From positions 2,536,631-2,600,630 of the forward strand of contig OZ024790.1 in assembly GCA_964017065.1 (NCBI GenBank): a DNA stretch of 64,000 bases, in the 5' to 3' direction. A program made the translations under genes and the position numbers. Below are positions 11,053 through 23,499 of this stretch, piece after piece. Within the stretch, counting starts at the first letter, position 1; every line of letters begins with the position of its first letter. The notes beneath the pieces were generated by a model. The model made no database searches. It was not told where the DNA came from and saw only the letters and a program-made list of their open reading frames with translations. Origin of the DNA: Haliclona indistincta (Eukaryota > Porifera > Demospongiae > Haplosclerida > Chalinidae).

Positions 11053-11535
11053 GTCCTAATATGGCGTAGCATGACTCTGTGAGAGAATAAAACAAACGTT
11101 GCAGTGCCTTACTATAGTCAGTCAAAAAATACAGTACAAATCTCACATGCAGAATCAAGTACTCGGTGCCAGTGATCTGTGACAGCCAAAAGTGCACCAG
11201 TAGGGACTTGCCACTTGTGAAACCCCACTGCATATCACTGAGGGGAGAACAAAGATCAAAATGATCAAGCAAAACATTTTTGATATGAGTTTCAAGAATC
11301 TTGTTAAGCACAGATAACAGAGAGATGGGATGAAACTTAGCTGGATCAGTAGAAACAACACCTTTGGGAACAGGAGCCACCCGAGCCATCTTCCAATTAT
11401 GAGGGAGTTCACCAAGTCTGATTGAGATGTTAAATAATTGTATTACAACAGAACAGCTGAAATGGTAATAGCAGTCACAGTTTGTTGCAGTCGGCTGGCT
11501 AAGGTGCCAAGGAGCATAAAAACTTCCTCTTCAGT
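11053..11535 (-). mobile_element. non-LTR (LINE) reverse transcriptase fragment
   Basis: On the minus strand the reading passes through ISIRLGELPHNWKMARVAPV, PKG and then PISLLSVLNKILETHI, followed by SDMQWGF. This is the conserved N-terminal reverse-transcriptase block of Jockey/CR1/RTE-type LINEs (WK.A.V.PVPKG, PISLLSV..K..E, Q.GF). The catalytic YxDD region is absent and frames are broken. It replaces the 5' exons expected for hydrolase H1. Confidence 0.75.
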
Positions 11536-11858
11536 TCAGTACACATGAGCTCATCAGTACAATCACTAGACAATGCGATAGGTATATCGATCTGATTAAT
11601 CGGCATAGCAAGATTAAATTTTTAGTGGAACAATCATTGTTACGCGTTGTTGTCTGTCTATGAAGATACATATAACCAATTCAATGAGACCTGATTTCTA
11701 AGGTAGATTGTCATGTGGTTCAGAGTCAAAGAAACTGGGTTACTGATGAGTGACAGGATTAGTTTATTAGATGTTCTTCCCTGCAACTTTGTACTTCATG
11801 AGCCCCGTTCATGTTTACGCACTAGGGCGGGGTCGCTTCTTCGCACTTCCTCTGCGCC

Positions 11859-11889
11859 ATGGCTCAAGTTGTCCTCACTACAGCACAAG
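11859..11889 (+). CDS. extra copy of the death-gene first exon (MAQVVLTTAQ)
   Basis: An ATG followed by nine codons of the same peptide as NLR exon 1, ending exactly at a good donor (CAAG|GTGAGACC). It lies 397 bases upstream of the NLR-2 exon 1. It is 31 bases long, so it has the same phase as the other first exons and could splice to the acceptor at 12351. Either it is an alternative first exon or a relic of a tandem duplication. Confidence 0.5.
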
Positions 11890-12255
11890 GTGAGACCACA
11901 CCACAATACATTCAAATGAATCTAATTGCAATGAAACCACTATAAGTCGAAAGTACAGCTCATGCAGAATCCAACGATACCTACACTGCCGTAGTTTATT
12001 TTTGCTTCTCTATGCGGTAGTGCTCGAAACATTAGTAAATCAAATACCGTTTTTGTAGGTTAATATTTTGCGCATGCGCGTTAAGCTTTCGCGGAGTCGC
12101 TAGGCGCGTACGTCGAGTACGTTTATACAAGTACAAAGTGTATCTTATAATTATTATTATATATTATACTGTACTACTAGGTATGGTGACGTGGTCGTTA
12201 AAGTTGTCTCGGTTATTAGCGTTGTCAAGCTTCTCTTCGTTTTCAGCTGCCCGTC

Positions 12256-12633
12256 ATGGCTCAAGCTGCCCTCACTAAAGCACAAGGTAAGACCTGCCGT
12301 GGCACTATCTCTGTTGATCATGATGTCATTTATTTCATGTCCTGTGCTCAGATTTCAATGTAGACTCAGTTTTGTTTGAGCTTCTAAAAGCCAAGTTTCC
12401 CTCTCACAAGTGGAAATCTCTCGCCAGTGGTCTGCGAATTGCCAGTGTCGTTTCAAACATCGAAGCTAATTGTAGAGACACGGTTGGTATGCTTCAGGAG
12501 CTAATCTCCCGGTGGGTAGGCAGCACTACCGGCAACCAGTGGGTCATGTTGATTGATGCTGTCGTGATGTGTGACGAGCCTGCTGTAGCTCAGGAGCTAG
12601 CTACAGCAGTTGGTTGCCCTCTAGCTCACTCAG
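12256..12633 (+). CDS. NLR-2 N-terminal exons: death domain
   Basis: Exon 1 12256-12286 (MAQAALTKAQ) and exon 2 12352-12633, with a 65-base intron between. Exon 2 is the same length (282 bases) as in NLR-1 and NLR-5 and codes the same death domain (HKWKSLASGLRIA, SNIEANCRDTVGMLQELI, VAQELATAVG). The domain is intact and phase 1 at its 3' end. Variant residues against NLR-1 include DAVVMCD for DAVKMCD. The NACHT exon it should join (14557) is damaged, so the locus might at most express a truncated death-NACHT protein. Confidence 0.7.
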
Positions 12634-14556
12634 GTACTACAACAGATATTGCATAGTAATGAGATAAAGCTGTTGAGTAAATTGTTAGTATGTGGACAGT
12701 GTTCTGTTTAGAAAATAAAATAAAAAATATTTCATGCACCCTCACTATAATACTGTTTTCTGCACCTCCGTTGTTAGCTTCTATACACCACTGGAGAAAT
12801 AAATCATAGGTAGACTAACTTATTTATGTACTGGAAGTATACATGTTCAACATCCATGTGTGTACTTTCACTGTTGCCATAATAGTTATGTACTAAATTT
12901 TGTAAACAAAGAGCCTAGTGCTGTGTGCATGCTATGGTACATTAGTGTCTTTATCATAACAATAACACTCAACTTTTGAATTTCAAATCATGATTTTGAA
13001 CGTTATTATTATGTATGTTTTTATTGTTAGTAGCAAACTCACTGTCTGCTACAACATAGAACTGGTAACTAAACTCGATTTTATAAGTCTGATACAGGTC
13101 TGATACAGTGATTTATTGCCAGTTTCCTCAATTTTTTACTAAAAGCGTACTGATACCACCAGCACCTTAAGCATAATTTATGAGCCCTATAATATTTACA
13201 CCTTATAGTGTTATAAGCAAAGTGTATTGTAATCTCTGGTGTTTAATTATTAGTTACCGTCAGGAGCTTATCATTCCAAGGAGTGTACAACTTCAAATAG
13301 TGGGAATAGCACAATTTATATCTGCGCTTTGCGCATTGAAAAATCTTCCCTATTAGGCAGGTTTTGTACGAGCCGTACAGGCACGCAAGCACAATCGCTG
13401 TACTAGGGCTGTATAAATCTCGTGCACAATAGCGGCCCATTTATTTTCCTCTGTTTCACAGTTGTACGTTCCTTGGAATAATAAGCTCCTGTTACCGTAG
13501 ATTGGGAATTTTCATTTATAAACAGTTTCTATATTTTCTCATTATTTTACTTTCGATGCTGCGTATGTGCATTGTGTGTTAATAATTTTATTTCACGAAC
13601 GACAAAATATTGCTGAAAATTTTCCAATTACAGCTCACATACACAGTTTGTGTGATTACTGGCAACATCATAATAGCACTTATTGAAACCCACAGTTTTA
13701 CACTAGCTGCAATAACAGTTGTGTTTTTAACAAAGCAAGCCATTTGTTGCATGGAATTTTTATACCACATTCGGAGGATGTTAGCTCCGCTCAGTTAGTT
13801 TTGCTTCCACATGATTGCACATAGCCATAACACACTCATGCATTCCATGTAAAAGCACAATAATAAATGCTACATGGCTGACTTATTTTACTCACTACCA
13901 ATCTCTAGTAACAAATGACCCGTTAAAGCAGCAGAACTATTTTTGCAGTGTGGTACTTCTGCACATGATTAGCTTAGCCGTATCACAACAAGGGCAATGC
14001 AATGACATAATAAATTGACTTCGTTCGTCGTGTAAACAGTGGGCATTTTTCATAACCAAGCCCCTCTCTAGCCAGAAAGCAATAATGGCTAAAATTCAAC
14101 TCTTATGAAGTTTCTCTAGGTCCTCACGAAGTGTTTTTCTAACTGACTGCAAGTGCTGCTATTTTATGTACTCTCAAATAATTATGGCTGAGATAGAAAA
14201 TGAACATAACTTGTGTGTTTTCTTAAACTCGAAAGCTTTAAAACCAAAATTTTGCTTCAGTTGACCCTGGAAATAGTCCATGTGAGTTAAATTTTGATAT
14301 TCCTTTCTGCAGAGATTTCATGGGCGGATTTTCGGCAATAGAAATGCACATTCTTTACACGTACATGTGCACCATTATGATTATTATTTTTATGGATAAC
14401 TATTGTGATAGTGATATTTTCACAATAATTATTGCCCGGCCCTATCTTAACACACAATGTACATTCATTTTACAAGCTGTTACATTTTGTCACAAGCATT
14501 GACAATGAACATTGAAAATTTTCAATACTACTTTGACATAATATCATCATCTTCAG
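12634..14556. other. NLR-2 intron
   Basis: No gene recognised. It holds the inverted-repeat element at 13255-13500. From about 14030 it is homologous to the pre-NACHT intron of the other copies (AGCCAAGCCCCTCTC, AACATTGAAAATTTT), ending in CATCTTCAG. Confidence 0.5.
13255..13500. mobile_element. about 245-bp inverted-repeat MITE
   Basis: Left TACCGTCAGGAGCTTATCAT plus TCCAAGGAGTGTACAAC. The right end reads as its reverse complement (TACGGTAACAGGAGCTTATT plus ATTCCAAGGAACGTACAAC), about 38 bases with few mismatches. The right-hand half also occurs in the NLR-5 intron (about 49270-49432). No open frame. Confidence 0.6.
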
Positions 14557-16738
14557 GTGAACGATTACAAAGTGATCTCATCAGTGATGACTTACCATCA
14601 GAACCTAAACGATGGATAGAACAAGAACCAGAGAACCAACAAGACCAGTCCTGTGCTGAGTTTGTGAGCAGTCTTCGACAGGTGTATAGAACAGCTCAGC
14701 CTCCAACCTGGGACCCTCTCCCTCAGTGCCAGCATGTCAAACTAGCCATGATAAAGGAAAAAGGAAAGCGATATGGCAGTGACGAGACGATTACTGAGAG
14801 CAGAGTAAAAGGAGATGTGGACAAACTGTTAACAACAAGGGTACCTGTGGATTCTGATAGAATCTTTGATGCTGGCATCTTTGACGATGAGCGTCAGGTG
14901 ATTTTAGTTGAAGGAGTGGGAGGAATGGGAAAAACAAGTCTTGCCTACCAATATTCCAAGAAATGGGCTGAAGGAAAGTTGAGCACATTTGATGCTGTGG
15001 CTCTTGTTCGTCTACGAGACTTGAACGAACACAATGTACGTGAAGTTGATCGTATCTTGCCTCACCTTCTCTTCCTAGCTAGTGGTAACAGCATATCAAA
15101 AGAGATGGCTCGACATATTGTAGGCAAGCAAACGATTCTCCTCATCTTGGACGGCTGGGATGAGTCTCCAGCAAGCATTCGTAAGCCAACATTCATCAAA
15201 GATCTGCTTCGGTCAGTTTCACTAAAGGTGATATTCACGATTACTTTGTGAATGCGTTAACGTCACACCTGCCCAATAGTGAAGTGAAATCAGCTTGTGA
15301 TAAGCTGAGCAGTCATTTCCATCGCTATCCAGTTATCGAAAGCTGTTGCTATGTGCCTCTGAATGCTGCCATTCTAGCATACATATACCTCAATCGTGAC
15401 CAGACCTTACCCATCACTCGATGTGAGCTGTTTCAAGAACTCGTACTATGCTGCATTGTCCGTGAGCTGGAAACTCGCCAACCCGATAGAGTCCTTGAAT
15501 TTGAAGATGTCTCCTCGTTTGAGGACCTCCCTGCTGATCTCAAGGAGCAGTTACACAAGCTCAGTGAACTAGCATTCAATGGTGTGATGCAGAACAAGAT
15601 TGTTTTTACACAGAAGGAACTCACATCACTCTCTACATTAGGTCTGCTTCATAGTGTCCAGGGGTTTGTCTCAATTGGTAGAAAATTAGTCACTTGCAAC
15701 TTTATCCATCTAGCCGTCCAAGAGCTCCTTGCTGCCTACTATATCTCCCAACTAGAACCAGCTGAGCATTCTAAACAATTTGAAACTCTCTTGAATGACA
15801 AGCTCAAGTTTCCAGTACTCCAGTTTTACTCTGGTCTGACCAGGCTCACCAATGAGAGTGTACGAAACCTCATCACTAGATTTAACTTTGATCAGTATAA
15901 AGGGACTCGTTGTCTTTTAGCATTTCTGAACTGCATCTTCGAAGCACAAACACACAATCAATTGTTTTATGAACAATTGGTTCAAAATCTAAAATCCAGT
16001 GTTGTCTTGTCTAGTATTTCTTTGAGTCCAATGGATTGTCTGTCAGTGCACTACCTTTTATCTTCTATCAGAACCTTGGCGAAGGGAAAAATAAACTTGG
16101 TTATTTCTCGCTGCAGTATTGATGACCAGTGTTTGGGTATGCTACTAGGAATATCTACTGAGCATGCTGAGACATCCTCTGCATCAGGTGTTTTAGAGTC
16201 TGTAGAAATCCTACAAGTTCATGACAATGAATACACAGACACTGGGATTGCTTACATTACCAGAGCTCTTATCTATAACAACACTTTAAAAACACTGTAG
16301 GTTGGTAATGACAATGTAACGGACATGGAACTGGTGCCACTTTTGGAAGCACTACCAAGACTGCATTCACTGAAGGAGTTTGGATTGCAATGGACATTGT
16401 CACATCCTGACGAATCATTGAAGATGATCGGAGAGTGTGTAGGGAGAAGTACAATGGAAGAATTAACATTAGGCCTTTTTTCTTCATCACTGCAGTCAGA
16501 AGAGTGGGTCCAGAGTATTGTAGTTGGAGGGAACTGTCTCATACGTTCTCTTAAATCTTGTCAACTTACTAAGCTTACTATAGTCGTCGTTCTTCGAAAC
16601 GTTTTATTTCCTGTCGATACAAATGTTGTAGAAGCACAATTATATTCTTCGCTCGAAAAATCAGTCACTTTTACTAACTCAGAAAGAAGAAGAAGCTCAG
16701 TTTTTACAAATCCTTTACATTTTCATGTTATTTGTTGA
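14557..16738 (+). pseudogene. NLR-2 NACHT-LRR exon, two disabling lesions
   Basis: Starts at the phase-1 acceptor CTTCAG|GTGAACGA. Walker A (GVGGMGKT) and Walker B (ILLILDGWDES) are present. At about 15220 an 88-base segment seen in the other copies is missing. Its ends share GTTTC, so this is a microhomology deletion; it shifts the frame and a TGA follows at 15249-15251. The remainder (from 15252, frame restored relative to the family) codes the HD2 and LRR part but has TAG at 16298-16300, where the other copies have TGG in LKTLWVG. The last part, to a TGA at 16736-16738, is otherwise open. AATAAA follows at 16740. Confidence 0.85.
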
Positions 16739-16745
16739 AAATAAA

Positions 16746-17139
16746 TTGTATACATACTTTTGTTAACAAATTTTTTTTTATTTACAACAGCACGTATTCT
16801 GCATGCGCCGAGCGTTCCTTGTTTTCTACAGTTCTGTAGCCAAGCAATGTTTAGTAGGAAACAATGTTTGCATAAACAAGAGAGTGCGATCTCAACGATC
16901 TAACCCTGTATTGCCATCGTTCAGATGCTTGTTTTCGGCCGCCATTTTGATTTTAGTTATCCGGACTTTTTCGGTTATCCGGACGTCTAGAAATTTTCGG
17001 TGGCCAAAGCTGTCCGGATAATCGAAGTTACACTGTAATAATTATGGAGCATGTAAAAATCAGACTCTTGATTACTCCCAATCTATATACCATTGCATCA
17101 TAATTTATTATTTAATTTATAGGGAAATCAAGACAGTAC
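16746..17139. other. NLR-2/H2 spacer with a pogo-like transposon end
   Basis: Conserved NLR downstream sequence interrupted by an insert (about 16820-17038) containing GGTTATCCGGAC and ending TCCGGATAATCGAAGTTACA CTGTA, which resembles a pogo/Tigger-type terminal repeat. No complete element could be delimited and no gene was seen. Confidence 0.35.
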
Positions 17140-17746
17140 CAAGGGCGTATAGAGAGAAGAGGGCATGCAACGCATAGAAACATCGAAATCCTAGTTGTTA
17201 CTAAAATTAGATTTTACGCCAACGCGGATGTGACATCACGCAAGGTTCATATTCGTGGACGCGTCATACAACGTACTTGTCTAGGCGTGTCGAGGCGTGC
17301 TCCATGGAAAACTAGCTGACAAATCTACAATCGACATGAAGCTGTGGATACTGGTGGTTGCCAATGTCGCGTATCACTGATGGCGTTGGCTGAGACGCAG
17401 GTAAAACGAAACTGCTGTCTATCGTTGGTACTGCCGCTTCCTGCTGATCGGCTGCTGAGTATTTTACCAGCAACAGGCGACGAGCAGTATCGGACAGAGG
17501 CGAAGTCAGGTCTTTCTCCGCTTTGTTGACTGGCGTGGCTGTGATCCGCACGCGCAGCATGGTATTGTGCAGTGTTCTTCAGCTTGGTCTGCCATTAATT
17601 TGTGTAGTGACGTCAGTTTCCGTTTACCCTCCGTATACTATAACAATAATTGATAACGGAAAGTGCTATTCTTAGTAACAATTAAGATTTCGATGTTTTC
17701 ACGGGTACTATTGCGTTGCATGCCCTCTTCTCTCTATACGCCCTTG
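17140..17746. mobile_element. 607-bp TIR element with 7-bp target duplication ACAGTAC
   Basis: The left end CAAGGGCGTATAGAGAGAAG and the right end CTTCTCTCTATACGCCCTTG are perfect inverted repeats, extending with few differences to about 35 bases (GGGCATGCAACGCA) and weakly to about 65. ACAGTAC is repeated at 17133-17139 and 17747-17753. Related downstream flanks of other NLR copies lack the insert. The interior has no recognisable coding sequence. Confidence 0.85.
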
Positions 17747-17838
17747 ACAGTACTTATAAAGAATTCAGTTTAGAGCTACAATGTAGGTTCAATCATATGT
17801 CACTGGTTAGTTCAAGCGGCACTGCCGTGTGCTGCTAG

Positions 17839-19512
17839 CTACTGATCCAGGAACTCTTCCATGAACTGGTTCACCTAATCAGGATCGTCCATCTGGACAA
17901 AATGGTTGGCATCAGGAATATGCCTGCAGTGAGAGAATGACACCATTAATATCAGTAACACATCATACAATAAACTAGCATCAATCAATGATTATTTGAA
18001 AACACAAATTAGTTATTTGTTTGTAACAAAATAAATACACAAAACTTATTAATGCTGGACAAGACCAATAAATAGGAATATTTTGGAAATCAAGGCTGCT
18101 CCATCACACTGATTGATCAAGAATGTTACCATTAATTTTCTAAACAAATCTGCTTTAAAAGAAGCTGCTTATTGAACTATGAAATAGCTACTCTTAAAAC
18201 ATAGAAACATAGAAATCATCACCACGTAGAGTTTCACGTCTTGTCAAGGTGACTAAATTTTGATGTTGGCAAAAAAGTTTTTTACTCCAATAATTATAAA
18301 AAGTACTACATTCACACTTTCCATGTATAAAACGCAAAAATTGCATGTGTAAAATGTCAATGTTTACGACATTGGTAAGTCGTACACTCATTGCTATTGT
18401 AATTTATCACGTTACCATACCTTAGATTAGGACAGTTCGATTCATCACTTTTCTAGCAGTTCAGGATAGCGCTGAGCAAACCCCTACATGACAGGCATAG
18501 TTGTAACTAACAAGATCATGACAAGGCAGAGCTAACAGTTACACACAAAGAGAGTGCTTCGGACAATGCAGGATCACTTTAGCAAGGGTAATAGTGTTAT
18601 ATTTGTGATACTAGTGGGTGGTGCTTAACAAGCTACAGCTCCGCCCAACCATGGGCTACTAGAATACCCTTCTCGGATCCATGCAAGAGCGGGGATCTGA
18701 GAGCAGACAAACACATCACTCACACAATATACAGAGAGTATCTAAGAAAGTAATTTCAATTTAAGCACCATTTTAAAAGTTAAAGATTTAGAAGAGTATG
18801 GATTGGAGTGCTGCAAAGCTAGTGTAGGTTCAGTAAGAGAGAATTGATCTAACTATTGATCTCTACCAATACACAGTATCATGAGGTGAGCTAGGGTACG
18901 TTTTCCATGAGAAGTAAATAATTTGTGAACTAGCTAAGGGTTAACCACCACCACCAATACATGTACATGTATGTCGTCACTGGTCATATCGAATGTGTTG
19001 CAATCAATGCTTACCAGTTCAGCAATATCTTTAGTGAGCTTGCATGCTCATTCTGTAGTCAGTCACTTTAGGCAGCTTATCACTCTGTAGTCCTTAGAGA
19101 AATGAGTTAGTTGATTGCGCCATGAGTACCAGAACTAGGAGGGAGGGAGGGGAAGGAGAGGAAGGGAGGAGGGAGGGAGGGAGAGGAAGGGAAAGGAAGG
19201 GAGAGAGAGAGAGAATGGGAGAGGGAGGGAGAAGGAGAGAGAGAGGAGGAATAGAGAGTAAGAAAGTCGTAGTGAAAATTTGGAATTTGAAAATTGAAAA
19301 CGTGCAGTTCTTACTTCTTAGACACTAACTATTACCAGTAAGAAGACTTTAGCAAATAGTACATGTTGCTGTGTGAAGGATTAGACTATGCAGTAGGTTG
19401 TGTTACCTCATCATGAGTTGCTTGGACCGATCACCAGATGATACATAGTGGAACTTGCTGTTATAAGCTGTATCATACTCGTGTGTACCAAGAGCATGAT
19501 CCAGTAGACATG
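17839..19512 (-). pseudogene. H2: epoxide-hydrolase-like pseudogene, internal exons lost
   Basis: Minus-strand exons. 19407-19512 codes FHYVSSGDRSKQLMM. One ending at 19134 codes FWYSWRNQL. One near 18635-18695 is the nucleophile elbow, where the HDWGG block of H3 has lost one base and the donor GT has become TT. 18421-18483 codes the GFAQRYPELL block. 17839-17923 is the last exon (HIPDANHFVQ). The GDKD, GSKSN and FQSPW exons are absent: the sequence jumps at about 18140 from last-intron to upstream-intron homology. H2 is the only copy with an undamaged FWYSW motif. It converges on NLR-2 and diverges from NLR-3. Confidence 0.75.
19138..19255. repeat. GGGA/GAGA purine-rich repeat
   Basis: Irregular GGGAGGGA and GAGAGA tract directly upstream, on the minus strand, of the FWYSW exon acceptor (CCTAG|TTCTGG), so again the intron pyrimidine tract. 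Confidence 0.7.
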
Positions 19513-19712
<200 letters not shown>

Positions 19713-19938
19713 GAGAGTCACATCAAGAACAATCACAGACATACTGATTCAAGATACCCGGGGTTGTGAAATCATAAAAACCGAATATTCAAAGGCAGGC
19801 ACAAGGTAACAAGACATTGTACAAGCAACCGAGCACACAACGAAGACGAAATTCACGTGGCTGCAAACTTGTTGGGTTGCAGTAGGCGGAGCGGTGAGAG
19901 TGCCACGCCTAACGCCTTCGTTTCCTGTTTACCAAAAG

Positions 19939-20266
19939 ATGGCTGAATCGGCTGGTCCCTCAGATTCTGGCGACTCTCCTGAGTACTTGACGGTTCTGAG
20001 GCACATTGCTGATATCAACCAACGCATCCCGCCAGCTGAAAAATCTACAGTCGCTGATAAGCTGCTACAAGCCGGTCTAATTACTGCAGCCAGCCACACT
20101 AATGCCACTGCCATAGGCACAGGAGTACCACATAATCAGTTGATTAGCTCACTCATGGCTGAAGCTATGGCTAAGATCAAAACATGTTCCACACTATTTT
20201 ATAGTTTGATCACCATTTTGAGGACGATAGACGATACATTCGCCACTGAACTGACCACAGAATGCT
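19939..20266 (+). CDS. NLR-3 N-terminal exon: CARD-like domain
   Basis: One exon of 328 bases, about 109 residues. After a Ser/Pro-rich start (MAESAGPSDSGDSPEYL) come helices typical of a death-fold/CARD: DKLLQAGLITAASHT, then HNQLISSLMAEAMAKIKTC, FYSLITILRTIDDTFATEL. The spacing (LL..GLI, LI..L...A, F..LI.IL) resembles CARDs more than the death domain of NLR-1, and the sequence is unrelated to it. The exon ends TGC-T before GTGAGTAC, phase 1. The NACHT exon at 23500 begins GT, restoring TGT (Cys) and an 870-residue protein. Start chosen because the paralogue at 36598 begins with the same peptide. CARD-like is my call from pattern only. Confidence 0.7.
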
Positions 20267-20944
20267 GTGAGTACCCAAATTTAAGTTATATAACCATGTG
20301 TGATATGCTTTTTTGGTATGTAGTGAGGCTAGGAGAAAGCAGTGTAGTGGAAATCGCTGCCAGAAAACGACAAGCCACACATCTTTCTCAAGGTATGCAT
20401 GAAGTACTGTGTTGAAAGGTGCAGATGCTTCGATGAAATGACACTGAGGCATAAACTGCAGCTATTATACACTATACATGATTTCTGTACAGCAATCACA
20501 ATGCAGTGCTTTAGTATAATAGTCATGCAATCAAATAGTTATGCAATGGGTTGAAGTTATGTAATGACATTGAGCTTTCACAAATGCTGACTTAAAAATT
20601 CCATTTTTCATGTATAAAATTCTAGTTGTTTTTATGCTGGACGTGTGTACATGTAACTAGACACATTCTCTGAATCATTGAAAGAAATCTACATAGCGAG
20701 TTTCAGCTTGCTCTGATGAACTCTAATGGACTAGGTTGAAGTTATGTAGTCAGGAGTTGTGTGTTTGATTCAGTGATGTAATGGATGAACTCATTAAATG
20801 GTCATACAGCTATGATAACACAGTACCATCCTAATTGTAAACCATAAATGTTAACCATAAACCATAATAAACTACAATGTACATAATATAATATTCCTAA
20901 TGCATAATATAATGCATAATATTCCTGCATAATTATTATGCTAA
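20267..20944. other. NLR-3 intron, 5' part
   Basis: Closely similar to the intron after the CARD-like exon of NLR-4 (about 36935-37392), and its later part to the NLR-5 intron (about 50220-50480). No gene seen. Confidence 0.5.
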
Positions 20945-22165
20945 GAAAATTAAAAAGATTTCTATCGAAATCAAAAGGATGTGGGGTTGTGAAATCTACC
21001 ACTGGTCCACATTGTAAACTAACAAGGAACAAGCATGGAATGGTAACACGATTGACTTTTGCTAACAGACCATAGATCCCTACATCAGTGGCTGCTGTGG
21101 TTGGCTATAGATAGTTCAGCTAGTTGCTGTTGACTGACACCTGACGTGCATTCAGCTTGTGACATCTTATGTACAGCCACTGATGTAGGGATACATGGTC
21201 TGTTAGCAAAAGTCAATCGTGTTACCATTCCATGCTTGTTCCTTGTTAGTTTACATTGTGGACCAGTGGTAGATTTCACAACCCTACATCCTTTTGATTT
21301 CGATAGAATTAAATCTTTTTAATTTTCTTGTTTGTGTCCTTTTTTCTTTTTCAGTGAAGTGCAGTTGACTATCATGCACGTACTGAGCCATCTTTGTGTC
21401 CACTATTAGTTTAGTTTTCCATGTTGTTGATTGCTTTTCTTTATTATTAACCTATTTTAAACTTTTAGCTAAAAATAATTGTTATGCTGTACATATCAGC
21501 TTGCCTACGCATGCATGCAGTGCATACGAGCCCCGCCCACACTTGTTTGCAGACCTGTACGGCGGTTATATTTATCTGACAAGCACAGAATGGTGATCCT
21601 ATACGAGCTTACTGTTCTTCGAAGACTCCAGACAAATACGTGTTCTCCGTGATCCATACGGCATGGCGATACTCAAGCTAGTGCTTGGTCACGTGCGCTA
21701 ACCACTGCTTGGTCACGTACACATTGCGCAATCACAATAGTGGCGTCTAACACATAGCTGACAATGGATCACGATCGAGAAATCACCGAATTTTTATCGC
21801 CGTTTCGCTAAAAACAAAGTTCAAAAGGCACATGCCAGGAGAATTTCACAACTGTTCATGGGTGTTTTGGTCTCGGCACTGCTCGCGTAAAGACGCTAGG
21901 CGAGTGGAAGAAAGAAAGAAACAAGAAAACTAAGATGACGAAATACGATTTCACCGTTTCCATGTCCGTCACTTTAGTAACAATTTCGAGCAACCTCCTT
22001 GCTACTGTAAGATGGGGCAACGCCAGATAGCAGATCTAAGTGTCTTTGGACGTATAAAATTCATCACCAGGCGAAATGTCAGCGTTTGAACGCTAATACA
22101 TTGTATGTAGCTGCCATCTTGTTTTCTCGTTCATCCCTACATAGGGAGGCACTACCGTGCCTCCC
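20945..22165. mobile_element. second copy of the PIF/Harbinger-like element, inverted
   Basis: Reverse-orientation copy of 2808-4022, beginning with the 140-base fold-back arms (AGATTTCTATCGAAATCAAA at the left) and ending CACTACCGTGCCTCCC. TAA is at 20942-20944 and 22166-22168. The NLR-5 intron at about 50480 shows the empty site (TATGCTAATACATGTAG). Confidence 0.7.
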
Positions 22166-23499
22166 TAATACATGTGGTTGGTAATGGTAGGATGCTGTTT
22201 TATGTATATTTATGAGCAACCTTGACAGATGTAATGGAAAACTCGCTCTGATTGAGTGTGTTTATATGTATAATGCAGGTTGAAGTGCTGTACCATATTC
22301 TACACCAAGATAAATTGACCTCGTTCGTCGTGTAAACAATCGGTGTTTTTTATAGCCAAGCCCCTCTTCAGGCAAAAACCAATAACGAATTTCACACAAA
22401 CCCTCGGCGTGTGAGCACCGTTGCAAATATTGTAGAGTTAGCACTAAGCTCCCTAGTTGGGGATTGCAGCAGGAGTTTGCAGCTAGTGCCAACCTGCTTA
22501 GCTTATAGGCTGTAGCTATATTATTGAGACTACACTGCTAACCAGGAGACAGCAAAATGCTGACCACTTTCTAGGCGTGTCATGTGGGCGTAACCATGCA
22601 TGAACACATGAGTAAGTTGCCATTGCTAGCTGTAGGCTTTTTCTTGAGATATCTACACACGCTCAGAGCTGTCCTGCTGTTTAGATGAAATCTACAAGTA
22701 CCTAGATAGTCAACTATGGGCGCTTTTGTAGTCAGAGAGGTCCAAGATGGCCATCAAGGTGAGCCAGCCATAACTCGAGAACGAATTAGCAAAATCCACG
22801 AGGTACTTTGCAAGCCATTGTCGTGCTAAGCCTCTTTATACCTTTACCGAGTTTCAGAAGTGACCGATGGTCTCTGCAGCTCGATGGACAGAACGAATGA
22901 ACGAATGAGTGAATGAATGAACGACAAACCAAGTACCGTAACCCTCGTGCATGCGCCGAGGGTTAATAATAGCTACAATTCAACTTTTATGAAGGTCCTG
23001 ACGAAGAGTTTTTCTAACTGACTACAAGTGCTGTTATTTCATGTACTCTCAAATTTGGCTGAGATAGAAAATAAAAACTTTAATTTTGTGTTATCTTAAT
23101 CTTGAAATCAAAATTTTGCTTCAATTGAACCTGCATGGAGATAGTTCATGAGAGTTAAATTTTAGCTAATATTCCTTTCTGTTGAGATTGCTTGGTGGGA
23201 TATTCAGCTAGAAAATGTGCATTGTACACGTGCATGCACCATCGTGATATCTTTATGGATAACTATCTATGCATGCATGATAACTATGATAACTATGCAT
23301 GATAGAGATATTTTCAAAATATTGCCCAGCACTATCTTAATACACAATGCACATTATTTTGTATCGGCACATTTAGCGACTTAAATTTAAATTTATACAT
23401 GCTTTTAAATTTTTGTCACAAAATGGACGATAAACGTTGAAAATTTCCCAATCTACGGTATTACTTTGACATACTATTAATCTACCTCATCATCCTCAG
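22166..23499. other. NLR-3 intron, 3' part
   Basis: No gene recognised. A GAATGAAC-type short tandem repeat lies at 22888-22926. Sequence from about 22970 is the conserved pre-NACHT intron, ending CATCATCCTCAG. Confidence 0.45.

Noticed and set aside
14505..14560. ATG in the NLR-2 intron (MNIENFQYYFD) reading through the acceptor into GERLQSDL, as an alternative start for a NACHT-only protein
   Set aside because: The matching ATG in NLR-5 hits a stop before the acceptor, and the acceptor AG with phase 1 is conserved in all copies, so this looks like intron read-through by chance.
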